Shown here: positions 24,290 through 36,900 of the stretch, one piece after another
Layout: each line of letters begins with the position of its first letter
Position numbering within the stretch: position 1 is the first letter of the stretch
NCBI GenBank assembly: GCA_026874595.1
Contig: CM049321.1
Location: 3,963,479 to 4,027,478, forward strand
Direction of reading: 5' to 3'
Length of the DNA stretch: 64,000 bases
Origin: Sipunculus nudus
Taxonomy: Eukaryota > Annelida > Sipuncula > Golfingiida > Sipunculidae
Position numbers and translations under genes: made by a program
Notes under the pieces: model-generated
Told to the model about the DNA's origin: nothing
Databases searched by the model: none
What the model saw: only the letters and a program-made list of their open reading frames with translations

Positions 24290-27289
24290 TTACACAACAG
24301 TAACAATGCAGGCTTCTTGAGTAACTTGCAAGTGTCAGTGGGTTTCAAAACTACTTGGCCACCAGTTGCTCACTGGAAATAGGTTAAGGTCCCATACCTA
24401 ACTCATGAGCATGTGAGAGATTTGTTTCAGTGTTTCCTTACCTAATTTTTTAAAAACTAATGCTATGTGACTATTTGACTATAATAGTCCATTTCACCAC
24501 CTGCTGTCCACCTGTTTTTTGTAGATGATTTACTTAAAAGTTTATATTTTTCAATATTTTCCAAGTAAACGACATATGGAAGTGACAACCTAATATGGCA
24601 GTTAAGAATTTTACAATAAATCCCTTGTTCATGTTTTACAACATTTTAGTCTCTTTACCATGATCTGGCAGATATTGTGTGTCCCTCCATAAGTAGCCAT
24701 CTTTGTTTTAGCTGGTTATATTTTTTAGAGTGTTTACATGAGATCATCCAATCAGCAGCTGTCAGCTGAGGCTGTTTTTGCATGTGACCAATGACCTTGA
24801 CCGCCATAAGTGGGTCTTATATGTTGTAAAATATAGACTGATTTCTCATATTTTCAGAAAATTCTGTTACTCAAATATGGCATAAGGTAGGAATTTAGTT
24901 ACCCAGTTGAAAATTAGGTTCTGTAATCCTCTCCTCTACACTATAATTGTTTCCCATGAAATATACCTAATAAAAATTTTCATAGCAAAAAACAGGTGGA
25001 CATGAAGGGATGAAACGGACTATAGTACATATATTATGAGAGCTAATGTGCTCTACATGTTGATTTACAGAAACATATATACTCCACTTTGTTTTGCAGC
25101 ATAAATGGTTGCGAAATATCAATTTGAGTTTAAAATATACAAACCCTATTTTTTAAATTATCCAGTTTTAATACACCGCAATGTACAGGATATTTTCACC
25201 TTTCATAAAATCTACATATAAAGTGGTCCGAGAGCAACAGGTTATACCAAGGAAAGACTGAAACAAGATTTTAAAAGACTCAGGAGACAGATTTGACACC
25301 TTAACGAAAACCCTGTAACCAAACAGATGCTACCATAACACTCATATTATAATATCTAATTTGCAAAGAATCCGACGTGTTTCCCAGAAGTTAAGTTAGA
25401 CCAAATTCTTCTCTAAGGCCCCGGCCGTGCTGGAAATTATATAAAAGGTGCATAATGCAAAGAATTACGTTAAGGTCACTGCTGTGCAAGGTCATAGTTG
25501 TTAGGTCAAGGTCACTCAATTAAATACTCTAAATTACCCATACACATAGGCGCACATCTAAACGTGTATGAAATCTCTTCTGCCTGACTGTAAAAAAAAT
25601 AATTAAATGTTACACCTGATCCTTTTGATGGACGATTCAAATTACACGTATTACGATGGCACTTATGGACAATAGAATTCAAATGAGCATAGGCTGATAC
25701 TCTGAAAGTGAGCTTTTGTATAAGAACATGACACGCTTACAGTAGAAAATAAAATAGTTGGCAACAACAGTCTATGTACTATAAATACCAGTAAATGTTG
25801 AACCTGCCAACAGCAATATCATTGCAAATCAAATTTAAAATTAAAAGCATGTGGTTCCCAGCAACGATCTTGCTCACGAAGAGAGAATAATTAAAAGACT
25901 ATAAAAATAAAAGAACATAACTTGTCTAAGTATATAACATAACACGTGTTTGAACGTCCATACTGCATAGGGGAAGCTATCTATGTTTATACATTTGGTT
26001 TGTAGTATACAAATGAGAACTTAATATATAGATATATGTACAAAATTCAAGGCATGGACCCTGCATAGGCGCCGACACAAACATCAGCAAATTAATGTGA
26101 CATACTTCATACTGTAATCCATCAAAATCAAATGTAGTTCATATATTTATATATACAAAGCAATTGTTGCCATTAGTATACGTTTATGTACATTTGCTAA
26201 ACTATTACATTTTGACATTTATTAAACGGCTGAAAGCAATGTACATCTATATATTATATCACATACAAACAGGGCGGGCCTTTCATTTCTGATATGCCCA
26301 ATGCATTATGGGAGACCACGTGATCCTACGCCATGTTATGACAACAATTCTTACTTCCCCTTTAAAATGATTTATAATATGAAGATATTCTACATTGTTG
26401 TTTCCTCCAACCTGACGACCCCAAGTATTCAATTTGCCCATGCAAATGCTTAGATAACACACGCCAGAATTAATATTACTATACATCAGGTAAATTGCTA
26501 TACATTTTGATATCTATTGCTGTGCCTTGTGTTATAAAATTGTTTTAGTATTCATTCTTGTTATTTTTAACCATTAAAAAAGTACAAACATACTTGCACA
26601 TCGACATTAAAAGTCTGAAAATGACTCTAGGTGTCGGAATAATAAAACATATAACCTATGCCAAGAAACATTTAATCGGCAGACCTTTTCTGGCGTGTTG
26701 CAAGTTTTTGAGTTGTCGTCTGCTGTGATTTGGCTAGTTGATGCAGTATCGCGGGAACTGTTAAATGCATAAAAATACATGCTGAGGGAAAACGCTCTGG
26801 AGTATATCTTATTGGTGTTTGTGATAAGCCTGCATTATAACATGCATTTAATATGTTGTAAATGTTAACCAAGAAACACCAAAATAACCATTCCTAGCCA
26901 TTTTACACCACAACCGAACTATGATCCTTACCAAAAACCATTTTTATATTTAAAGTAATTTCCTTTATTATTATTTTTTCTTGTCAATAATAAACTGGAG
27001 CTTGAATCACATTTAACATATCTACTTATTTTATTTCATACATTTTGTTAGTGGATACTTTGTTTCACTAGACGAATGACAGGTGGGGCTACGAATCAAA
27101 TGTGGTGAACCTGTAAAAGATTGTAGACTACTTAACAGTAAATTGATGAAGAACACATACGAAGACTTCTGACATATAGACGCAAACCTTTCTTCCGAAC
27201 AATTTATTATTATTGATCTTAGACGTATGTAATCCCGTGGTTTACTACCTGTTTAACCCTCCAAAATTTTGTGTTATCCGGTTCCACTG

Positions 27290-27336
<47 letters not shown>

Positions 27337-30300
27337 CACACACATATATGGCTGCAGAGAGATAAAGACCTTATAGCTGGTCCTGAATAAGACTAGAGCG
27401 GAATATCACTTCCTTTAACATTATTTGAAAGACTCATCTGCTTAAATGGTAGCAATTCTCATTCCAATATAGTCAGTACACATATACTGACTTTTACTAA
27501 CAATAAATTCAACCATGACAGTAACTTCATCTAACCAACAGAAACTTGTCATATCTAAAAAATAACATTAACCATTTTCCTGCCAAAAGACATGATTAAA
27601 CAACATCTGAGCTAATAAAAACAACGATATAATTTAACAATCTTTGTGACTTTTAAATAAACTATTAATTTTGGGTCACATCATTTGATTGATTCATGTT
27701 AACATTAACCTCATTTTTTAACCAATCAAATGAGGCAACACATCTTGAGTCGCAACATGCTCATTATTGTAACAAGTCACATGATGCAAATACATACTTG
27801 TACATCAGCGACGCCATACGGTCCGGATATTCTGCAAAAGTACATCTGTTTTATATTCAAACAAGCCACGGAAGCCCATTTTAACTGTACAAAACGATTC
27901 CTTAATATTTATGTCAAGGTTCTACCTCTGGTCGTTCAAGATTAAAAGAAATCGGAATAAGCCTCGTCCACAATTTGGTCACTAAAGGTCACAGGTCACA
28001 ATAAGGAATCAAAATCATTGTTTTCTTTTTAAACCAGTTTTGGCCTGCTGTGACTGGCTTTCACATATTGACGTACATAGACAGCTGTGCTTGCTGTATG
28101 TTAATTTCTCTGAACATTTTTTTTTCGACAGTCGGTCCTGTTTTTTTTATCGTTTTGTAAAAAATAAGGCGTGCTGCTACTGGCTTTAAATTTAATTGGG
28201 TATTTTTAATGTCATAAGATAAACATGAAACAAATTAACAGACCAATGGAACAATAGTAACATTAGACAGATTTTCTAAATACGGATATCTTTTTCATAG
28301 TTTTAAGCTTATTTTTTTATATATATTTTTATTATTTAAGAAAGCATATATTAGCCCGAAGGGATTACTTTGAAAATGTAACCACGTGAGGTAAATATGA
28401 GTGATCTAAATCATTATTTGTAGTTTTATCCGGATTTCATATTTCATACAAAGTTATCTGGACTAAACCAGTATGGGACTCATATACGTTTTTCCAGGTC
28501 TCATATATGATATTTTCATCATAGTCACCTTGAAGCTTTTGATAAAGTCATAACCCAAACCTTTTTATACTGCTAGTATATCAGGGTTCATACTGATCAA
28601 AAGTTCACGTTTCCAGTTCCGGTCTCCTTGATATCGTGCTTCTATTAAACCAAAATCATTAACAATTGTGAAAGATTAAACAAAATTCCTGAGAGTTATG
28701 TAATATATCAACATCCGTGTAATGTATACTGTTTTGTGCCGAAGTATTCATCATGAACTATTTTTACTAAGATTAAAGTGCATGCATATATCAAATGAGC
28801 TTCCATGCAAAGTTTATTTCTAAATTCATGGTCTGAATTCATGATGATAAGGGATTACTCAAAAGGGAATATGAAACATTAGTAAATTTTTGTTCTTCGA
28901 ATATTTCATGTCTTTTTATTAAGTACTTAATCAATCTAAATATCATAATCGTTCATGGATTTTCAAAGCAAGCTTTACTATTTAAACCTCGGTATGAGTA
29001 TACATGTTTTAAAAAAGTGAAGCCTGAATTATTTTTACAAATATTACACAAAAATGCTGCATCAACTGGCATACAGTACAACATATGTTAAATTATACAT
29101 ATTAATGAAGAAGAAACATACAAACGCAAGCAAAGCAGATTACAATGAAGCCTGTCATTAATTTTCTGGTCACCCTTTGATTGATACCCCTTTATAACAA
29201 CAAAGGTAAAATGTTTAGGAACAGTTTCCATGCCAAAAAAACATTCCTAGAGTAAAATCAAGACATTCACTGTCTAAATAAACCACTTTGAAACCTGCTC
29301 ATGCAGAATTTTCAAAACGTTTCCTTTCCATGAAATTTGAAACAAATTGAAACCATATATGTACCTGTCTGTGTGAATGTAACAACATATTTTGGCACAT
29401 GTTCATGGTTTCTCATCACCCATGAGAAGCATTACAATTGTGTGCCTTAATTGACTGCTACACATGCAAACTATGCGAGTTTCTCTTTTGGTACTCTATG
29501 ACATATGGGTACCTGATGCAGTACATTGGTGTCAGAAGGCACTTTAATATATGTATTGCCCAATACATTTCAACGATGATTTGTGTGAGAAAGGGGTATT
29601 ATATTTTTGTCTGCAGAAGTACTGAGTACACTTTGTCATACATTAATCACAATTGGTTTCCTAATACATCATGTATTTTGCCGATGTGGGTCTCTGTGTC
29701 ATGGAATCTCCACAGTTGAGCATAACATTGATTCTGAGACAGCCCTATTGGTCAAACATTGGAGGACGTGGAGTCATTTTATCACAGTTACAAAACATAC
29801 ACAGGATTTACATTGGTAATGTCACTTGTACACCTCATAACAAAGGATCTGCCCCGGTTCTGTAGCGGCTGTGGTCCATTTTTGTCTCAGGGTCACATAT
29901 TAATAAGGTCAGGGCAATGAAACAATATGAACTTCAATGTTACTACAGAGGTCATTGTAATCTACATTTCCTTTCATGACCTCTGACCTAACTTGCATCC
30001 TTCTGACCCTGACCTTGACCCTGAGCCAGCTCATGAGTTTAAGTTGAAAGGTCATGATCTTATTCATTTTCATATTTGCGTTTTCTCTCTTCTCCAATGT
30101 CTCCTATGTGAAACAGCAGTGAGCTTGACTTTTTGGACAAATCTTCCACTTTCCAAGTTGGATTTTATCCTACCTGGTTTCAACACTGAACCAGTTTCCC
30201 ACAGATGTACCCTGATTTTTTACACAAACATATTTTTACCCCATACCTATGGTTGTCCATGGGGTGAAATCCTGCAGATAGCTAGGTGTTCCTTGAAGCC
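24290..30300. other. Long intergenic stretch, no gene supported
   Basis: About 6 kb of AT-rich sequence with only short, unrecognised frames. A (TA)n tract lies at 27295-27330. Scattered GGTCA-type half sites (25470-25520, 27980, 29980-30020) probably belong to old repeats. Confidence 0.35.
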
Positions 30301-30301
30301 T

Positions 30302-30307
30302 TTTATT
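30302..30307 (-). promoter_or_regulatory. Candidate polyadenylation signal of the MAP3K gene
   Basis: TTTATT on the plus strand reads AATAAA on the minus strand, about 380 bp after the kinase stop codon at 30689. No nearer canonical signal was noticed. Its use is not proven. Confidence 0.35.
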
Positions 30308-30688
30308 GTGTGATCTGCTAGGCCATGATCCACTGCTCAATGTCCTGATCAATTAAAATACAGCCGTGCACCTGTAGGTCACCCTCATTTATACATCAAG
30401 GCAGCACCTGAACGTGGCTTTCATTAAAATTAAAAACGTAAATATCTGAGCATGGAACAAGAACAGAGCGAGAAGAATCTAAACCATAGCGAGTTGAGGC
30501 TTTCCACAGAACACAGTTAGGGCCTAACTGACACACAGACCCAGAAATAGTCTTCCGAACACGTAAGCTTAGTGTTCTAATCATGTGACAGGGATCAGCA
30601 TGACCCATGGGATGTATGCATTATGACCACCACACGCAATATTTACTACTGTATTTGTTACGGTTACTATTTGTTACGGTTACAGCTA

Positions 30689-30920
30689 CTATGAGTAACC
30701 TTTACAAAATTTGTGAGCCAGCAGAACTTCTGCAGGGTGTCTTTGTGTCGGATCTTTAGCAAAACAGTTTGACAAAAACTCGTCCACCACTCGTGACTTC
30801 TTCGGGAGCGTGTAACTTGGCTTGTCCATTGTGGCAATTTTAAAGATGGCTGCCATGGTTTCGAGTTCATGCCAAGGTGGATTGCTTGTGAGCATTTCAA
30901 CCACAGTACACCCAATACTC
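30689..30920 (-). CDS. MAP3K2/3: MAP3K2/3 last exon: kinase C-lobe and stop
   Basis: Completes the split Trp codon of ADIW, then reads [16 protein letters not shown] and MAAIFKIAT, the MEKK2/3 helix F to helix G region. It ends HKFCKGYS and TAG (30691-30689). The acceptor is TTAACAG before 30920. The tail after the last helix is as short as in vertebrate MEKK2/3. Confidence 0.93.
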
Positions 30921-33900
30921 CTGTTAAGAGAAAAAGAAAACGAATTTATTGTTAATGATACAAGTTTTGCTGAATTTATATATGAGACATACAAAATTGG
31001 AAATTCAAATATGTTAGATACTGGGTGAAGCTGGTCTAACTACAAATCTCCAGTACTACATAACATTAAGTCAGGCACAAACTTTGCCATCCTTTCTTAT
31101 GCAACAATTAATGGTACTGGAACATGTTAGAGACATGGTATTAATCTAGTAGAAGGATCTTATACTGTCCTGATGTCTTATGCAAATTGACTCAAATTTC
31201 TTTATTCTTCAGCGTACAATGATCCAAACTAACACAATTACTAAGCTCTTAGTCTGCCATAAGAACCTGAAAAATGTCTTTTCTTTAATTATACTATTCC
31301 AACATCAAATTAATTTTAGTACAATTTTGTGGAAATTCATTGACATGACAAAGAAATGTTTGTCACCAATTGTGCCATAGGACAGGGTAAAATTTGTCTG
31401 AAACATATCTTCCCAACAAACCAAACAATTTTGTAGATCAAGTGCCTGTAACATGCACCAAGCTTTAGACAAAATTATCACAAGGTACATCAAGCACACG
31501 TGAGAGAAGAAACTTTGACCTACCATATGTCAGCTTTTCTGCCATAACCTTCGCCATTTATGACCTCTGGTGCCATCCAGTATGGCGTACCTATCACCGA
31601 CTTGGCCATGCCCGTACCTGTTCGGGCACATATTGTCTGAAGACGTTTTGAGGCACCAAAGTCACTGATTTTCACATTGCCTGAGGAGTCTCGTAATATA
31701 TTGGCACCTGCAAAATCAAGAGAATCTACATTAACAGCAGAACCAGGGAGTCAATAGATTATGCTCATGAATTATGCTGATATGATTATATGATGCTGAT
31801 ATACAGTAACTATACTTCTAGGGAATGGGGTATAAGATAAACTGCTTGAAATTTAGTTCTTGGTTCAAAGTCTCTTGCTTGGTCACATACATGTACAAAG
31901 GTTAAGGTTTGAAAGTATCAAAGATATCTGAATCGATCTATATTAAATCATGTCTCATAATTAGAATTCTTTGTGTTCAATAATTTCTCACTTTTAATAT
32001 CTTTGTGTACAGTTTTGTCTTTGATATCTCTGTGTATTAACGTCTTGTCTTCGAAATCTCTTTGTACAATCATGTCTCTACTTTGATATCTCTTGGTAAA
32101 ATAATGTCTAACCTTTGCTATCTCTGTGTAAAATCATGTCTCACCTTTGCTTATTCTGTGTAAAATGTTTCACCTTTGGCATATATGTACAATCATGGCT
32201 CACCTTTGATGTCTCTGTGTACAATCATGTTTCACTTTTTACTTTTTATATCTCATGTCTCACCTTTGCTTTCTTAGTAAAATCAAGTTTCACTTTTGGT
32301 AGGTCTATGTAAAATCATGTCTCACTTTTGCTATGTCTGTGTAAAATCATGGCTCACCTTTGATAACTGTGTACAATCATGTCTTACCTTTGATATCTCT
32401 TTGTACAATCATGTCTTACCTTTGATATCTCTGTACAATCATGTCTCACCTTAGATAACTCTGTACAATCATGTCTCACCTTTGTTATCTCTTTGTACAA
32501 TCATGTCTTACCTTTGGTATCTCTGTACAATCATGTCTCACCTTTGATATCTCTGTACAATCATGTCTCACCTTAGATAACTCTGTACAATCATGTCTCA
32601 CCTTTGTTATCTCTGAGCACAATCATGTCTTACCTTTGATATCTCTGAGCACAATCATGTCTTACCTTTGATATCTCTGTGTACAATAATGTCTCACCTT
32701 TGTTATCTCTGTACAATCATGTCTTACCTTTGTTATCTCTTTGTACAATCATGTCTCACCTTTGTTATCTCTGTACAATCATGTCTTACCTTTGATATCG
32801 CTGTACAATCATGTCTCACCTTTGATATCTCTGTACAATCATGTCTTACCTTTGATATCTATGTACAATCATGTCTCACCTTTGATATCTCTGTACAATC
32901 ATGTCTCACCTTTGTTATCTCTTTGTACAATCATGTCTTACCTTTGATATCTCTGAGCACAATCATGAATTACCTTTGATATCTCTGTACAATCATGTCT
33001 CACCTTTGTTATCTCTTTGTACAATCATGTCTCACCTTTGTTATCTCTTTGTACAATCATGTCTTACCTTTGATATCTCTTTGTACAATCATGTCTTACC
33101 TTTGATATCTCTGAGCACAATCATGTCTCACCTTTGTTATCTCTGAGCACAATTATGTCTTACCTTTGATATCTCTGTACAATCATGTCTCACCTTTGAT
33201 ATCTCTGTACAATCATGTCTCACATTTGTTATCTCTTTGTACAATCATGTCTTACCTTTGATATCTCTGTACAATCATGTCTCACCTTTGTTATCTCTTT
33301 GTACAATCATGTCTTACCTTTGATATCTCTGAGCACAATCATGTCTCACCTTTGATATCTCTGAGCACAATCATGTCTCACCTTTGTTATCTCTGAGCAC
33401 AATCATGTCTTACATTTGATATCTCTGTACAATCATGTCTCACCTTTGATATCTCTGTACAATCATGTCTCACCTTTGTTATCTCTTTGTACAATCATGT
33501 CTTACCTTTAATATCTCTGTACAATCATGTCTCACCTTTGATATCTCTGTACAATCATGTCTCACCTTTGTTATCTCTTTGTACAATCATGTCTTACCTT
33601 TGATATCTCTGTACAATCATGTCTCACCTTTGATATCTCTGTACAATCATGTCTCACCTTTGTTATCTCTTTGTACTGTCATGTCTTACCTTTGATATCT
33701 CTGTACAATCATGTCTCACCTTTGTTATCTCTTTGTACAATCATGTCTTACCTTTGATATCTCTGAGCACAATCATGTCTCACCTTTGATATCTCTGAGC
33801 ACAATCATGTCTCACCTTTGTTATCTCTGAGCACAATCATGTCTTACATTTGATATCTCTGTACAATCATGTCTCACCTTTGATATCTCTGTACAATCAT

Positions 33901-36900
33901 GTCTCACCTCTGTTATCTCTTTGTACAATCATGTCTTACCTTTGATATCTCTGTACAATCATGTCTTACCTTTGATATCTCTGAGCACAATCATGTCTTA
34001 CCTTTGATATCTCTTTGTACAATCATGTCTTACCTTTGATATCTCTGAGCACAATCATGTCTCACCTTTGTTATCTCTGAGCACAATCATGTCTTACCTT
34101 TGATATCTCTGTACAATCATGTCTCAACTTTGATATCTCTGTACAATCATGTCTCACCTTTGTTATCTCTTTGTACAATCATGTCTTACCTTTGATATCT
34201 CTGTACAATCATGTCTCACCTTTGATATCTCTGTACAATCATGTCTTACCTTTGATATCTCTGTACAATCATGTCTCACCTTTGTTATCTCTTTGTACAA
34301 TCATGTCTTACCTTTGATATCTCTGTACAATCATGTCTCACCTTTGATATCTCTGTACAATCATGTCTTACCTTTGTTATCTCTTTGTACAATCATGTCT
34401 TACCTTTGATATCTCTGTACAATCATGTCTCACCTTTGATATCTCTGTACAATCATGTCTTACCTTTGTTATCTCTTTGTACAATCATGTCTTACCTTTG
34501 ATATCTCTGTACAATCATGTCTCATCTTTGATATCTCTGTACAATCATGTCTTACCTTTGTTATCTCTTTGTACAATCATGTCTTACCTTTGATATCTCT
34601 GTACAATCATGTCTTACCTTTGATATCTCTGTACAATCATGTCTCACCTTAGATAACTCTGTACAATCATGTCTCACCTTTGTTATCTCTTTGTACAATC
34701 ATGTCTCACCTTTGTTATCTCTTTGTACAATCATGTCTTACCTTTGATATCTCTGTACAATCATGTCTCACCTTTGATATCTCTGTACAATCATGTCTCA
34801 CCTTTATTATCGCTTTGTACAATCATGTCTTACCTTTGATATCTCTTTGTACAATCATGTCTTACCTTTGTTATCTCTTTGTACAATCATGTCTCACATG
34901 TGATATCTCTGTACAATCATGTCTCACCTTTGATATCTCTGTACAATCATGTCTTACCTTTGTTATCTCTGAGCACAATCATGTCTCACCTTTGTTATCT
35001 CTGTACAATCATGTCTCACCTTTGATATCTCTGTACAATCATGTCTCACCTTTGTTATCTCTGAGCACAATCATGTCTTACCTTTGATATCTCTGTACAA
35101 TCATGTCTTACCTTTGATATCTCTGAGCACAATCATGTCTTACCTTTGATATCTCTTTGTACAATCATGTCTTACCTTTGATATCTCTGAGCACAATCAT
35201 GTCTCACCTTTGTTATCTCTGAGCACAATCATGTCTTACCTTTGATATCTCTGTACAATCATGTCTCAACTTTGATATCTCTGTACAATCATGTCTCACC
35301 TTTGTTATCTCTTTGTACAATCATGTCTTACCTTTGATATCTCTGTACAATCATGTCTCACCTTTGATATCTCTGTACAATCATGTCTTACCTTTGATAT
35401 CTCTGTACAATCATGTCTCACCTTTGTTATCTCTTTGTACAATCATGTCTTACCTTTGATATCTCTGTACAATCATGTCTCACCTTTGATATCTCTGTAC
35501 AATCATGTCTTACCTTTGTTATCTCTTTGTACAATCATGTCTTACCTTTGATATCTCTGTACAATCATGTCTCACCTTTGATATCTCTGTACAATCATGT
35601 CTTACCTTTGTTATCTCTTTGTACAATCATGTCTTACCTTTGATATCTCTGTACAATCATGTCTCATCTTTGATATCTCTGTACAATCATGTCTTACCTT
35701 TGTTATCTCTTTGTACAATCATGTCTTACCTTTGATATCTCTGTACAATCATGTCTTACCTTTGATATCTCTGTACAATCATGTCTCACCTTAGATAACT
35801 CTGTACAATCATGTCTCACCTTTGTTATCTCTTTGTACAATCATGTCTCACCTTTGTTATCTCTTTGTACAATCATGTCTTACCTTTGATATCTCTGTAC
35901 AATCATGTCTCACCTTTGATATCTCTGTACAATCATGTCTCACCTTTATTATCGCTTTGTACAATCATGTCTTACCTTTGATATCTCTTTGTACAATCAT
36001 GTCTTACCTTTGTTATCTCTTTGTACAATCATGTCTCACATGTGATATCTCTGTACAATCATGTCTCACCTTTGATATCTCTGTACAATCATGTCTTACC
36101 TTTGTTATCTCTGAGCACAATCATGTCTCACCTTTGTTATCTCTGTACAATCATGTCTCACCTTTGATATCTCTGTACAATCATGTCTCACCTTTGTTAT
36201 CTCTTTGTACAATCATGTCTTACCTTTGATATCTCTGTACAATCATGTCTCACCTTTGTTATCTCTTTGTACAATCATGTCTTACCTTTGATATCTCTGA
36301 GCACAATCATGTCTCACCTTTGATATCTCTGAGCACAATCATGTCTCACCTTTGTTATCTCTGAGCACAATCATGTCTTACATTTGATATCTCTGTTCAA
36401 TCATGTCTCACCTTTGATATCTCTGTACAATCATGTCTCACCTTTGTTATCTCTTTGTACAATAATGTCTTACCTTTAATATCTCTGTACAATCATGTCT
36501 CACCTTTGATATCTCTGTACAATATGTCTCACCTTTGTTATCTCTTTGTACAATCATGTCTTAACATTTGATATCTCTGTACAATCATGTCTCACCTTTG
36601 ATATCTCTGTACAATCATGTCTCACCTTTGTTATCTCTTTGTACTGTCATGTCTTACCTTTGATATCTCTGTACAATCATGTCTCACCTTTGTTATCTCT
36701 TTGTACAATCATGTCTTACCTTTGATATCTCTGAGCACAATCATGTCTCACCTTTGATATCTCTGAGCACAATCATGTCTCACCTTTGTTATCTCTGTTC
36801 ACAATCATGTCTTACATTTGATATCTCTGTACAATCATGTCTCACCTTTGATATCTCTGTACAATCATGTCTCACCTTTGTTATCTCTTTGTACAATCAT

